DNA of 64,000 bases, taken from Sphingomonas kaistensis. GTDB lineage: Bacteria; Pseudomonadota; Alphaproteobacteria; Sphingomonadales; Sphingomonadaceae. The notes under the pieces were generated by a model that worked only from the letters and a program-made list of their open reading frames with translations, was not told the origin of the DNA and searched no databases. The number at the start of each line of letters is the position of its first letter. Position 1 is the stretch's first letter. The DNA lies in the NCBI RefSeq assembly GCF_011927725.1, contig NZ_JAATJC010000001.1, positions 2,301,001 through 2,365,000 of the forward strand, written 5' to 3'. Position numbers and translations under genes: made by a program. Positions 54,476 to 63,705 of the stretch are shown here, one piece after another.

Positions 54476-54639
54476 TTCCGCGCCTGCGAGATGACCGACA
54501 TGCAGAGGCGCAGCACGTCCTCGGGAGGAAGCTGCCCCTCGGCCGCCCGACCGCGCTGCGCGATCGAGAGGATGGCATCACTGGTCTGCCGCTTGTTGCC
54601 CGTGAAGGCGTCGGCGATGTGGTTGAGAAATTTACCCAT
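54472..54639 (-). CDS. Short phage protein of unknown function (55 aa)
   Basis: The ORF encodes a 55-residue helical protein beginning MGKFLNHIADAFTGNKRQTS and ending LCMSVISQARK. It starts 2 bases after the stop of the winged-helix gene and overlaps the Rz start, so it fills the lysis operon with no gap. No family is recognised. Position suggests a lysis-related or regulatory role. Confidence 0.7.
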   Translation of the reverse strand: MGKFLNHIADAFTGNKRQTSDAILSIAQRGRAAEGQLPPEDVLRLCMSVISQARK

Positions 54640-54641
54640 GA

Positions 54642-55316
54642 TCAGGCTCCCAGCTTGCCAGGCTTCAGCAGCTCGTTCTGACTGGCGAGCAGGCCGGCGG
54701 TGACGTTGACGCGGATGATCTTGTCGGCATGGGCCGGGCTGGTCTTCTTCGGGTTCTGGACCGCCAGCGCCGTGCCGACGACATGCGCCGCAACCGCCAG
54801 CATTGCCGCGCTGTCGTTCTTGCCGTGTTTCTTCATCAGGTCGGTGACCTCGGCGCGAAAGGCATTGGTGCGCGGCGCCATACGAACGGGTTTCAGCGCC
54901 TCGGTGTCTAGCGCGGGCTGCGACCGAATGGAGACCTGCGTGATTTCGGGGATCGGGAGTTCTTCGGGCATCACTTTGTCTCCTGTCAGATGGAAGTAGT
55001 ATCCGAAGCCGTAGGCGGCCTTGATCTCGAAGGGCGGGTGGTATGGCTTCAGCCGAGAGCGCAGGAGCGAGACTTGCACGGTGAGTTGGTTCTTCACGTC
55101 GAACAGACCGTCATGCTCGAGCTCGAGGGCTAGGAAGTCTTGGCTTGCTTCCCCGCGAAGGATCAGCGGCCGCATGATCTTGACCTGCGCCGGTGTGAGG
55201 CTGACCGCTTCGCTTCCCCAACTCAGCACGTTGCCGACCAACGTCACCGGCCCGCGGCGATAGACCTTGGCGCTCTCGTCAAACGGCCGTTCGCAGTGCG
55301 GGCAATAGTCAGCCAC
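54642..55316 (-). CDS. Phage-borne OmpR/PhoB-type winged-helix protein
   Basis: 224 aa. After a short N-terminal C-x2-C (YCPHCERPF) comes a winged helix with SLTPAQVKIMRPLILRGEASQDFLALELEH, then NQLTVQVSLLRSRLKPYHPPFEIKAAYGFGYYF, the recognition-helix and wing pattern of OmpR/PhoB effectors. There is no receiver domain. The C-terminal part (about 130-224) is helical and unassigned. Only one Cys pair is present, so a full zinc ribbon is not formed. It lies inside the lysis block and could time late gene expression; that is inference. Confidence 0.78.
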   Translation of the reverse strand: MADYCPHCERPFDESAKVYRRGPVTLVGNVLSWGSEAVSLTPAQVKIMRPLILRGEASQDFLALELEHDGLFDVKNQLTVQVSLLRSRLKPYHPPFEIKAAYGFGYYFHLTGDKVMPEELPIPEITQVSIRSQPALDTEALKPVRMAPRTNAFRAEVTDLMKKHGKNDSAAMLAVAAHVVGTALAVQNPKKTSPAHADKIIRVNVTAGLLASQNELLKPGKLGA

Positions 55317-55337
55317 CGCCGACCGCCCGGTGCGTGG

Positions 55338-55664
55338 TCACCGCTCGCCCTTGATCGCTGCCGCTTCGTCCTGGGCAGCGTTTGCCACCTGCTCTGCGGC
55401 CTGCGCTGCGCCAGCCGGTGGTTGGCTGGCGGCGGCTTCGATTGCCCGGAACGCGGCGCTAGTGTTGTCGACCCGCTTCTCGTCGTTCTTGTTGGCGGCG
55501 AAGTGAAAGGCGGCGGCCATGTTGAGCAGGCCGGTGATCACCACCGCCTGCAGCATCACCTCGAACAGCTTCACGTCCCACAGCGCGGGGTTGAGCCAGG
55601 CCATGAACAGCATCGCGGCGGTGAGGCCGAACAGCCCGACAGTGAACCATTGGCGCTCGTTCAC
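55338..55664 (-). CDS. Phage membrane protein, holin candidate
   Basis: 108 aa. Two hydrophobic segments (QWFTVGLFGLTAAMLFMAWL and LFEVMLQAVVITGLLNMAAAFHF) are followed by a polar, Ala/Glu-rich C-terminus. Small size, two helices and location directly after the endolysin gene suggest a class II holin or antiholin. GTG start at 55664 overlaps the endolysin stop. No sequence family is recognised. Confidence 0.68.
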   Translation of the reverse strand: MNERQWFTVGLFGLTAAMLFMAWLNPALWDVKLFEVMLQAVVITGLLNMAAAFHFAANKNDEKRVDNTSAAFRAIEAAASQPPAGAAQAAEQVANAAQDEAAAIKGER

Positions 55665-56245
55665 AGCAGGAATCCCTTCATCTCGGTCAGCGCGGCGGCG
55701 CGGTCGGCGAGGCCGTTGAGGCCGCCGTTGATCTTGCGGGTGATGGCGTGGAGGTTGTCGGCGTCGGCCAAGGCGTTGAGCTTGTGGCTCGACCAATATT
55801 CGCAGGCGACCATCAGCCCGATCGACGGCAGCGCGACAACTTCGGGATGCCGCTCGAAATCGATGCCCAGCCGGGCGCCGTAGACCTGGTAATTGCGGCG
55901 CCCGGTCAACTGGATCGGACCGCGGCCTTTGAACAGCTTGCCATCGCCCGCCCGGACATTGCCGAGATCCTTACGCCCTTCGTAGGCCTGACCGCTGGCA
56001 ATCTCCTCCATGTATCGGAAGCCGCCGCTCTCATGGATCAGCTGCGCCATCGCGTGGGCAAGGCGGAGCGGGTTGGCCAGGATGCCGGCGGTGCGGAAGT
56101 GCACGTTCGCCGACAGGCCAAGCTCCCGGGCCCGCTCCGGCGCGGCGCCGCACTTATAGAACAGCTGGGTCAGGGTGTCCGGCCCGATGATCCCGTCGGG
56201 TTTCAGGCCGAGGCGGGCCTGCAGCCGGCTTGCCTCGATGGTCAT
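55661..56245 (-). CDS. Endolysin, GH19 chitinase/lysozyme family
   Basis: 194 aa. The catalytic region AHAMAQLIHESGGFRYMEE carries the GH19 acid Glu, and RKDLGNVRAGDGKLFKGRGPIQLTGRRNYQVYGARLGID is the family signature. It cleaves peptidoglycan glycan strands. N-terminal repeat-like residues (RLQARLGLKPDGIIGPDTLTQLF) resemble a peptidoglycan-binding motif. There is no signal peptide, so release depends on a holin. Confidence 0.92.
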   Translation of the reverse strand: MTIEASRLQARLGLKPDGIIGPDTLTQLFYKCGAAPERARELGLSANVHFRTAGILANPLRLAHAMAQLIHESGGFRYMEEIASGQAYEGRKDLGNVRAGDGKLFKGRGPIQLTGRRNYQVYGARLGIDFERHPEVVALPSIGLMVACEYWSSHKLNALADADNLHAITRKINGGLNGLADRAAALTEMKGFLL

Positions 56246-56700
56246 GGCGCCGATACCTGCTTGGCCAGCGCGGCAGACCGCAGCTCTGCCAGCCGCACGC
56301 GCTCACGTTCGGCCCGGTCCTTGGCCCGGCGCCACTCGTCGGCGACCACGGAGGCAATCGCGGCGGCGTCGTTGGGCTTGGCGCGCACCCTGTCGAGGAA
56401 GTTGCCGAACAGTTGATCGGTGGACGCCAAATCATGCCGCACCGACCGGGTTTCCTCTTCGGCGATCGCAAGGCGGGTCATTGCGGCGGCCAGCTTTTCC
56501 TCCAGCCGTTCCATTCTTTCACGCATACTGGCCATTTCTTCGGCACGCTCCTCGAGAAGGTCGCGCTCCCGCTTGTTGGCGAGCTCGACCAGCACAGGCT
56601 TCAGCTTGAAATATCCGCCCACCAGCAGCGCCAGCAGGCCCCAACCCCACGGCGCCCGCTCGAACGAGCTGCCCACCGCGACCAAGATGCTATCGAACAT
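56242..56700 (-). CDS. Membrane-anchored coiled-coil phage protein
   Basis: 152 aa. One transmembrane helix near the N-terminus (APWGWGLLALLVGGYFKL) is followed by a long charged coiled coil (about 40-100: RERDLLEERAEEMASMRERMERLEEKLAAAMTRL). Such proteins occur beside lysis genes in phages of alphaproteobacteria, but the function is unknown. It overlaps the endolysin (ATGA) and the next upstream gene, so it belongs to the same operon. Confidence 0.75.
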   Translation of the reverse strand: MFDSILVAVGSSFERAPWGWGLLALLVGGYFKLKPVLVELANKRERDLLEERAEEMASMRERMERLEEKLAAAMTRLAIAEEETRSVRHDLASTDQLFGNFLDRVRAKPNDAAAIASVVADEWRRAKDRAERERVRLAELRSAALAKQVSAP

Positions 56701-56971
56701 GGCCGCCCCTCCCGTAGGTCCGCATCAGGATCAGCACGAAGACGCCGGTGCAGCAGACCAGCACGAAGACGGCGGCGAGCAGCGAAAGGTCATCCGGGGC
56801 GAGCAGCCAGCGCAAGGCGCCGGAAAGAACCATGATCGCGATACACGCCACCCCGGCCCGCATCGGGTCGCCTCTGCGGGGCGATCTGCCGAACGCCGAC
56901 AGCGCGCCGGGCAGGGCGTAAGCCAACACGCAGGCCCAGATGATGCCGGCGAGGACGAACAGCGCTGTCAT
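56690..56971 (-). CDS. Small phage membrane protein
   Basis: 93 aa with about three hydrophobic helices (MTALFVLAGIIWACVLAYALPGAL; AGVACIAIMVLSGALRWLL; LSLLAAVFVLVCCTGVFVLIL). The ATG at 56971 overlaps the stop of the upstream gene. No family is recognised. It could be part of the lysis or superinfection-exclusion set. Confidence 0.7.
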   Translation of the reverse strand: MTALFVLAGIIWACVLAYALPGALSAFGRSPRRGDPMRAGVACIAIMVLSGALRWLLAPDDLSLLAAVFVLVCCTGVFVLILMRTYGRGGHVR

Positions 56972-57303
56972 GCTGCTCGACCCCCGCCCGACTGGCCCTT
57001 GCGGCGGCGCCAGGCCCGGAAGTTGCCAATCACAATGTCGAGGTAATATCCCGCCACCAGGGTGGCCGTGATCGCCAGCACGGCTCGGCTGATGGTGTCC
57101 TCGGCAAGCCAAGCCGCCACGATCAGCACCGCCGACACCAGCGGCTTGAGGACTGCGGCGAGCCAGAACGGACGCTTGTTGAAGGTCGGGCCGAAGATTG
57201 GGTTGGCCTCGGTGATGCCGACCGAACGGAACAGGTGCGTCGACCACAGGTCGAGCAGTTGCAGCACGGCGAGGACGATCGCCGCGACGAGCGCGATGTT
57301 CAT
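56968..57303 (-). CDS. Phage membrane protein, DUF5658-like
   Basis: 111 aa. Hydrophobic helices flank the conserved-looking LLDLWSTHLFRSVGITEANPIFGPTFNKRPFW, a pattern (D-x-x-S-T-x-x-x4-G-x-x-E-x-N-P) seen in DUF5658-type membrane proteins. C-terminus basic (FRAWRRRKGQ). Function unknown. It starts after a short gap downstream of the tail-spike gene and overlaps the next gene, so it heads the membrane/lysis block. Confidence 0.65.
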   Translation of the reverse strand: MNIALVAAIVLAVLQLLDLWSTHLFRSVGITEANPIFGPTFNKRPFWLAAVLKPLVSAVLIVAAWLAEDTISRAVLAITATLVAGYYLDIVIGNFRAWRRRKGQSGGGRAA

Positions 57304-57354
57304 GGAGTGCTTCCTTGATATTGGGCGAAGGCGTTCGCTAGGCAGGCGGAGCGT

Positions 57355-59529
57355 CTAGACCTTCGTCACGGTGACGCCGTTGATCAGTGCTTCAAGCGTC
57401 GCCGACCCGAAGCCCGGGTAGAAGTCGAGCCTCATGTCATTGCCCGCATGAGTGGCGCTGATCGTGACGGTGTAGGTGTTGACGCCAGCCACCAGCTGCC
57501 GGTTGTTCACCGCGCCCGGACCCCAGCTTGGGCCGATCTGCACGACCGGACCCGTGTCGCCCAGCGCGAAGACGTCGACGACGATCTGGTATTGCTCGCC
57601 TTCAAGGAATGGCCCGGTCAACGCTTGAGACGTCGTCGCGAATTGCGTGGTTCCCAAGTGCAACTGGCCGCCGCTGATCGAAGCGCCCGCGCCAAGAGTG
57701 ACGCCCGTCGCATTGTCGAACGTGGTGTTGGGCGCGCGCTGGGCCGGGGTGGATCCGCCGCCGCCGCCGCCACCTGCTACCGCCGCGAGTTTGCTGTTGT
57801 CGCCAGGGGTCACCAGGGAGGCCACAGCCGCATAGTTTCCGCCGACTTGCGTGCGGATCAGTCCGGAGCCGCTCGCTGCGACGTAGCCATATAGCGGAGT
57901 TCCCGGAGGGCCTTCGTTGCCCACCACCGACCCACGGCTTGCGGCGTCTGCGAGGTCGAGCTCGAAATAGCATTCAGAGGCCGCATCCGGAAAGTCGAAG
58001 CGACAGCCGCGAACATGCGCCTCCTTCAAGGGGATGCTGTAGCTGTAGGTCACCGTCCTGACGCAGGCGGCCGATCCGTCCGGCGTCTTGGCGCCCCACT
58101 TAAGTCGCTCGCCGTCCATTTCGAGACGCTCGATGTGACCCACCATGCCGTTGAAGCCGTCATTCACGCCCCGGTAACGGTTGTTGCGCAGTACCAGTTC
58201 GTCGAACGCCCATGGAAAGCCTGCCGGGGGTGCCGTCGGCTCGCACAGCGCCGGAAAGCTGGTCGTGAGGGTGTTGGTGTCGGGATTGGTGAGGGTGTTG
58301 CTTTCCAGCAGTAGCTGGCCGCGCGGCCCCTCGGCGAACTGCCACATGATCCGTGCATCGCGGACATCGTTGTGGTCGACCTGGCCGCCGTACAATCCCT
58401 TTCCGCGCAGCGGGCCCAGCGCCATGCCGCAAAAGTAGATGAACGAGCTGCGACCGTCGGATCCGGCCACCGCATTGAGGCCCAGGCCCTTCACCCGGTT
58501 GTGGTGGATGCGATAGCCCGACGATCCCGCCAGCACGCGCATGACGCAGGCGAAGCCGTAAGCCTGCCCACTTCCGTTGACCCGATGCGGGGCCATTTCG
58601 ATCTCATTGGCGGAGACGTCACCGCCGGTGATGCCGAAGAGGGAAAGACCCTGATAGTCGAGGTTGCGGAAGCGACACCCCTGGACCACCGGGTTTTCGA
58701 TCATGCGGATGATCCCGCCGTTGTCGTCGGCGATGAATATCAGACCCTCCGACCCGTCGATGAAGTCGCAGTCGATCACCCGCGGGTTGACCAAGGGCCC
58801 GGCCAGCGCAGCAACCGACCCATTGCCGCCCTTGCTGCGATAGTAGGAACCGAACGCCAGGCCGAACTCGCCGCCGGCCTCCAGTGTGTGGCGGGCAGGC
58901 GCGAACGTCATTCCTTCGGCGGTGCAATTGCTGTTGGTGAAGCAGAAGAGGTTGTTGGCCGTGGCGGCGATGTTGGCGCCCGCCGCCTCGCGCAGCACGC
59001 TCAGGCCGCGGGTTCCCTTCAGCGTGACGTTGGCCTGGTGGGCATAGAGGGCAAGCTCGGTGCTGATTTCCCGGGCCGGCATCAGGATGCTCGCCCCTGC
59101 CGGAACCTGCGCCAGCATCCGCCGCAGCGGCACCCCGACGCTGGCCGAGGCGCCATTCAACCACCATTCTGCCTTATACTCGCGGTCGACGACCCGAATG
59201 TGAGCACCGCTCGCGCCGGTCGAGGCCGCAGTCGGCGCCACCACCAGGGCCTTGTCGACATCGGCGGTGACCTTGGCCGACTGGTTGCCTGCCGTGAATT
59301 TGAAGGTGCCCTCGATGCCCGTCTCCGCCACGAACGTCGCGGAGTCGGCCGTGGCCGTGCTGCTGGCGAGCTGAGTCCGGGAAGAGACCGAGCCCGCCCC
59401 GCCCCCGCCGCCGCCCAGCAGTCCCGCGTCGACCCGCTTGGTGGCGCCGTCCTGCACGCCGTACAGCTGCAATCCGGTGGCAGTGGTCGCCGCCGGCACC
59501 GAGCCGTCGGTGAGCTTCTTGTTGGCCAT
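57355..59529 (-). CDS. Tail spike with right-handed beta-helix
   Basis: 724 aa. The N-terminus (LTDGSVPAATTATGLQLYGVQDG) and the Gly-rich linker precede a long stretch of irregular beta-strand repeats (about 120-560) with FCFTNSNCTAEGMTF, NPRVIDCDFIDGSEGLIFIADDN and NPVVQGCRFRNLDYQGLSLFG, as in pectate-lyase-like beta-helix tail spikes. The C-terminal domain (about 600-724) is beta-rich, like a carbohydrate-binding module. It probably recognises or cleaves a host surface polysaccharide. It follows the small protein at 59530 with adjacent stop and start. Confidence 0.85.
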   Translation of the reverse strand: MANKKLTDGSVPAATTATGLQLYGVQDGATKRVDAGLLGGGGGGAGSVSSRTQLASSTATADSATFVAETGIEGTFKFTAGNQSAKVTADVDKALVVAPTAASTGASGAHIRVVDREYKAEWWLNGASASVGVPLRRMLAQVPAGASILMPAREISTELALYAHQANVTLKGTRGLSVLREAAGANIAATANNLFCFTNSNCTAEGMTFAPARHTLEAGGEFGLAFGSYYRSKGGNGSVAALAGPLVNPRVIDCDFIDGSEGLIFIADDNGGIIRMIENPVVQGCRFRNLDYQGLSLFGITGGDVSANEIEMAPHRVNGSGQAYGFACVMRVLAGSSGYRIHHNRVKGLGLNAVAGSDGRSSFIYFCGMALGPLRGKGLYGGQVDHNDVRDARIMWQFAEGPRGQLLLESNTLTNPDTNTLTTSFPALCEPTAPPAGFPWAFDELVLRNNRYRGVNDGFNGMVGHIERLEMDGERLKWGAKTPDGSAACVRTVTYSYSIPLKEAHVRGCRFDFPDAASECYFELDLADAASRGSVVGNEGPPGTPLYGYVAASGSGLIRTQVGGNYAAVASLVTPGDNSKLAAVAGGGGGGGSTPAQRAPNTTFDNATGVTLGAGASISGGQLHLGTTQFATTSQALTGPFLEGEQYQIVVDVFALGDTGPVVQIGPSWGPGAVNNRQLVAGVNTYTVTISATHAGNDMRLDFYPGFGSATLEALINGVTVTKV

Positions 59530-59784
59530 CTACTTGGGCTCCATCAGGCGAGCGATCTGGTCTTCCAGGCTCGCGACACGTTCTTCGAGTGACAGGGCCT
59601 TGCGGGCGGCCTTGTCCTTGCGGGCGGGGTTGGCTTTCAGGCGGGTATTCTTGAGGTCGAACTCATCGAACTCGGTCGGCGCGCGGGACAGCCTGTGGCA
59701 CTCCCACTCGGCACCAAGCGCGTGCGGGTTTTGCGTCCACATCACCTCTTGGGTTTCCCGGTGGACGGCGGCGAAATGGGCCAT
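59530..59784 (-). CDS. Small phage protein with C-terminal coiled coil
   Basis: 84 aa, MAHFAAVHRETQEVMWTQNP at the start and a short coiled coil at the end (LEERVASLEDQIARLMEPK). It lies directly between the tail-tip and tail-spike genes, so it may link or trimerise a tail component. No family is recognised. Confidence 0.7.
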   Translation of the reverse strand: MAHFAAVHRETQEVMWTQNPHALGAEWECHRLSRAPTEFDEFDLKNTRLKANPARKDKAARKALSLEERVASLEDQIARLMEPK

Positions 59785-59786
59785 TC

Positions 59787-62642
59787 CTAAGCTCCCTGCG
59801 CGCCTGCGCTGCCGGTGAAGGACAAGGCCCGGGCAGTGCTGCTGTCCCGCAGCCGCAGCCGCGTCTCGTAGGAGGTGTTGGGTGAGAGGGTGACTTCCCG
59901 CGAGAAGGTCAGGACGCCGGGCTGCTGCTCGTAGGTAGAAGTTTCGAGGTCGCGATACGAAGTAACCTCAGTGCCCATCTCCTCGGCGCCAGCGTCGGTC
60001 CACGTCCCGCCCACCGTGCGATATTGGAACAAACCGTAGGGCGTCGCCGAGGCGGTGGTGGCGATACCGGTCAGAGCCGCGGTGATGTTGGCGGTCATGG
60101 CCAGCGTGCCGGCTGATCCGGTGGTGACGACCGGCAACGGATTGTCGGAAGTGCCGTAGGTGTTCGAGGCGGCGGTGGTCGGCACGAAGCCGCTGATCGA
60201 GGAAGCGCTGCCCGCGCCGCTTGCGCCGCCGCCCCCGCTTGGCAGGGCGTCCGACACGATCGGGATGTCGACAGGCGCCGTGCGGGTCGTCTGCAGGTAG
60301 ACCGCTCGCAGTTCGATCTTCGCGCCGCTCGCGCCGACCGTCGTCATGTCGAGCGCCAGGTCGCCGCCGCCAGTCACCGCGATCCAACCCGCCGCCGACG
60401 TGTTGCCGTTGAAGTTGCCGGAGACGACGCGGTAGTGCCAGGTCACCCCGTTGGTGACTGCGGCGCCGTTGCGGATAAGGCTGGCGCTGATCGTGCGGGG
60501 AAGCTGCCCCGCCTTGACGGCGCCGGTTGCCGAAGTCTGGACCGGGTACGACGTCGACGCCGGCACGACATCGCTGCCCACCTGCGCGCCGATTTCGGAC
60601 AGCAACTCCCACGCCGTGCCGTTCCAGCTCTTGACGGTTCGTGCCGCCCCGCCCTGCTTGATCCACAGGTCGCCGATGCCGTTCGCGGTCGGCTCGCTGT
60701 CGGAATAGAAGATGGTGGCCTTGCCGTCGGCCAAGGCCTGGACGCCCGCCGCCGCGATCAGCGCCGCGCCGACCGCGCCAAACCCGGGCTTGATGACCCA
60801 GGCGCCGCCTTCCAGCTGCCGCCATTCCGAGAGGTCGGGATTGTACCAGATGTCGCCTTCGACCGCGTTCCCGGTTCCAGCCGCCGCTTCGAACTGGAGG
60901 AGGTCGGTCCCATTCTCCAGCGCGAGGACGTCGACCCCGTTCTCGAACAGCAAATTGGTGATCGTGACGCCGCCGCTGCCGATTCCCGGCTCCGAGGGGG
61001 AATAGAAGAACTGCACCGTGCCATCGACGAGGCCCTGCAGCGCGGCGATCTGCGCCAACTGCTCGTCACTCAGGCCGCCGCTAGGCTGGAAGTCGCTGGC
61101 GGTCTGGTCCACCTCTTCGGGCGAGCGGATGACCGGCGTCGGCGGCGCGGTCCCGATCTGTCCCAGCGCGAAGGCATATTCCGCCTCGCTCGGCTCGCTC
61201 TCCATCGTGAAGGTGACGACACCGGTTGCCGGGTCGACCTGCCGCCCGGTGATCACCATCTTCTGGTTGATGAGACCGGCCTCGGGGATGTTGACGGTCC
61301 CTGCTTCACCCGGGCGATAGCGCATCAGGCGCGGCTTGCAGGCAAGCGTGAGGGGTCCGAACTGGCGATCGACGATCAGCCGTGCCGCGGCAAGCTCGGC
61401 CGCCTGGTCCTTGTCCTGCACGAGGTCGTAGCTGACCTCTTCGCTGCGCAGCTCGCCGTCTTCGGCGAGGTAGGTCGAGACCGTGACCGGCTCGCCCTGG
61501 ACATGCTCCCACCGGTGCGCCTCGCTGCGATAGCGATAGATCACCGAGTTGCGCCGCTCCTGGAACGGCTTCATCGCCCGCAGTTCGAGCTCGCCCACCA
61601 CATCGGTGATGGTCAGCGTGAACAGGCTGGGGCGGGGCGCGAACAGCTTGAGGCGCAGGCGCCCGCCCGAAATCACCGGCTGCGCGGCGAACGTCTCACA
61701 GAAGCGCTTGAGGTTGTCCCAGCGGCTGATCCCGGGCCCATCGTAGACGATGCCGCCGCAGGTCCACCCGTTGGTTTCGGCCAGGTTCGCCGCCTCGACG
61801 AAGTCCGCCAGCTCGATCGCTTCCTTGACGAAGCCGCAGCCAAGGATCTTGACCGGCGGCACCTTGGCTGATCCGTCGGCGTTTTTCTCGATGAAGCGGC
61901 CGCGGGCATAGGCCAGCGCGTGCAGGGCGCCGTTCTCTGACCACTCCCACGTGCCTTCGTCGTCGAAGCGGTGCGCGCCGGATCCGCCGGGATAAGTGCT
62001 GTCCTTTCGTGGATCGTAGACCTTGACCCATTTCCCGACCATGCCGAACTGCGGGACGCCGCCGGAATAGCGCTCGCCATCCTTGTCGAACCACATCGCC
62101 ACCCGGTAGCTGGCGTTTCCGCTCAGCTTGTAGGCGGACCCCCAGTTGGGCATTGGCGTGACATTGTAGTCGTGCGCCGTCTCGGGCCGAGCACCGTAGC
62201 GGACCTGGTTGTCGAGGACGTTCTGGTAGTAGCCGGTCGCGCCGCCGTAGACGCCCGCGCTGAAGCTGATCGGCACGAAGTCGGCCAGGAAGCTCTCGAA
62301 GCTGTCGACAGGGCCTGCCGCAGTGATGATGCGAACCTGCTGCTTGACGGCGTTGACCACTCCGCCCGCATTCGTGCCGCCGCTGTCTTCGTAGACCTGC
62401 GCGCCCGCGACGAAGGTTCGCCCGACCGCGTACGGAATGGGCATGTTTGCGCCGATGATCACGGTGTTGACCCCGCCGACGGCGCCCGGCCTCTTCTGCT
62501 TGGCGGTCGCCACCGCGATTCCGCCGGCGGTGGCCGAGACGGCCGCGGCCACCGCGCCGACGATCTGGCCGCCGGGGATCAGCGGCGCGACCACCGCCAC
62601 CACGGAGGCAACGACGCTGATGGCGCGAGCGAATTTGCTCAT
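59787..62642 (-). CDS. Phage tail tip / host-specificity protein (gpJ-like)
   Basis: 951 aa. Hydrophobic N-terminus (SVVASVVAVVAPLIPGGQIVGAVAAAVSATAGGI), then GVNTVIIGANMPIPYAVGRTFVAGAQVYED and a tail-tip core with ETNGWTCGGIVYDGP, then fibronectin-like and beta-rich regions to the C-terminus. This matches the central tail proteins of siphophages that contact the receptor. The ATG at 62642 overlaps the upstream gene. It sits in the usual order before the fibre/spike gene. Confidence 0.88.
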   Translation of the reverse strand: MSKFARAISVVASVVAVVAPLIPGGQIVGAVAAAVSATAGGIAVATAKQKRPGAVGGVNTVIIGANMPIPYAVGRTFVAGAQVYEDSGGTNAGGVVNAVKQQVRIITAAGPVDSFESFLADFVPISFSAGVYGGATGYYQNVLDNQVRYGARPETAHDYNVTPMPNWGSAYKLSGNASYRVAMWFDKDGERYSGGVPQFGMVGKWVKVYDPRKDSTYPGGSGAHRFDDEGTWEWSENGALHALAYARGRFIEKNADGSAKVPPVKILGCGFVKEAIELADFVEAANLAETNGWTCGGIVYDGPGISRWDNLKRFCETFAAQPVISGGRLRLKLFAPRPSLFTLTITDVVGELELRAMKPFQERRNSVIYRYRSEAHRWEHVQGEPVTVSTYLAEDGELRSEEVSYDLVQDKDQAAELAAARLIVDRQFGPLTLACKPRLMRYRPGEAGTVNIPEAGLINQKMVITGRQVDPATGVVTFTMESEPSEAEYAFALGQIGTAPPTPVIRSPEEVDQTASDFQPSGGLSDEQLAQIAALQGLVDGTVQFFYSPSEPGIGSGGVTITNLLFENGVDVLALENGTDLLQFEAAAGTGNAVEGDIWYNPDLSEWRQLEGGAWVIKPGFGAVGAALIAAAGVQALADGKATIFYSDSEPTANGIGDLWIKQGGAARTVKSWNGTAWELLSEIGAQVGSDVVPASTSYPVQTSATGAVKAGQLPRTISASLIRNGAAVTNGVTWHYRVVSGNFNGNTSAAGWIAVTGGGDLALDMTTVGASGAKIELRAVYLQTTRTAPVDIPIVSDALPSGGGGASGAGSASSISGFVPTTAASNTYGTSDNPLPVVTTGSAGTLAMTANITAALTGIATTASATPYGLFQYRTVGGTWTDAGAEEMGTEVTSYRDLETSTYEQQPGVLTFSREVTLSPNTSYETRLRLRDSSTARALSFTGSAGAQGA

Positions 62643-63088
62643 GCGCGCCAGGCTCGCTGGATGGCCTGCCGTCCGACTTCCAGAACTTCGATGGCGGCCG
62701 CGTCGGGGTGCCAGCCCCAAACCTTCTGCCCGAGGCTGAGGCCCAACGTCTCCCCGAAACCGTCGTCACCGTCACCCGCTTCCGCCGCGCCCATGCAGAC
62801 GTCGCCGGGAAGCATCTCAGCAGGAGCGATCGGCTCAAGATAGCGGTCGAGCAGTTCGGACAAGGTCGCCACCCCCTGTGCCTTCAATGCCTTGCGCGCG
62901 CCCAGGGCGGTTGAATAACTGGGCGGAACGGGGAGGCCGCGGTGCCCCATGTGGACCAGATGATAGCGCACCAGCTTGAGGCAGTCGGTCTTGCCGAACA
63001 CGAACGGCTTGCCCTCGAAGCGAGCCCTCGTCTTCTCCAGCGCCCGGTTGCGCTTGATGAGCGGGTGCACGATCTTCCGCTTGCTCAT
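62639..63088 (-). CDS. Phage tail-assembly protein, NlpC/P60-like (DUF6950-like)
   Basis: 149 aa. FVFGKTDCLKLVRYHLVHMGH resembles the Cys-containing core of cell-wall peptidase-like tail proteins, and the position right before the tail-tip gene matches lambda K. A catalytic His/Asp set is not clearly seen. It is a tail component that may help penetrate peptidoglycan. Confidence 0.75.
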   Translation of the reverse strand: MSKRKIVHPLIKRNRALEKTRARFEGKPFVFGKTDCLKLVRYHLVHMGHRGLPVPPSYSTALGARKALKAQGVATLSELLDRYLEPIAPAEMLPGDVCMGAAEAGDGDDGFGETLGLSLGQKVWGWHPDAAAIEVLEVGRQAIQRAWRA

Positions 63089-63705
63089 CGCTGCTGCACG
63101 TACGGGGAGAAGATAGACCCGCCCCCACCACCGCCGCTGTAATAGGTGCTGCCCCGCGCCGGGCCATTGATCCCCCACGGCACGGCAAGCGGAACGTTGG
63201 TGGCATAGGCCAGCCCGAGTTCGCCGGGCCAGGCGCGCTGGTGCGAGGCCTGGCTCAGCACGGTGCCCTCGTTGATCATGAACAGCTTCTCGGCCTCGCT
63301 GACATATTCGATGGTCACCTCGGCGGCGCTGCGGCCAAGGCTGATCGAGACCGTGTCGATCATCCCGACGAACAGCAGTTCGGGCGCGCCGATCAGGGCG
63401 CCGGTGTCCGGGTTGGCTTCGGCCATCCACATGCGGATCGGCGAACCCTGCGCATCGGCGCGCGCGAGGCTGACCGCAGTGGCCGGGCTGGGCGGGAGCA
63501 GCGAGAACCTGCCCCCGGGAGCCTCGTCGCCGACCGACTCCCCCGCAGGATCGACCGAGCCGAGCACGCCGTAAGCGGGATCGCGGCTGACGAAGGTGCC
63601 GCGGGACGGCCAGTTGAGGAAGCCCCCGTCGCAAAGCCGGATGGTCGCAACGGGATGCTCGATTTCCAAGAGCGCGATAAGCCCGACACGGCTGGCCTCG
63701 AACAT
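63085..63705 (-). CDS. Phage tail protein (gpL-like position)
   Basis: 206 aa. Beta-rich sequence with FEASRVGLIALLEIEHPVATIRLCDGGFLNWPSRG and ELLFVGMIDTVSISLGRSAAEVTIEYVSEAEKLF. It resembles phage minor tail proteins of the DUF2163 type in size, order and style, but I cannot confirm the family. It overlaps both neighbours and stands just upstream of the NlpC/P60-like gene, the position of gpL in lambda. Confidence 0.68.
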   Translation of the reverse strand: MFEASRVGLIALLEIEHPVATIRLCDGGFLNWPSRGTFVSRDPAYGVLGSVDPAGESVGDEAPGGRFSLLPPSPATAVSLARADAQGSPIRMWMAEANPDTGALIGAPELLFVGMIDTVSISLGRSAAEVTIEYVSEAEKLFMINEGTVLSQASHQRAWPGELGLAYATNVPLAVPWGINGPARGSTYYSGGGGGGSIFSPYVQQR

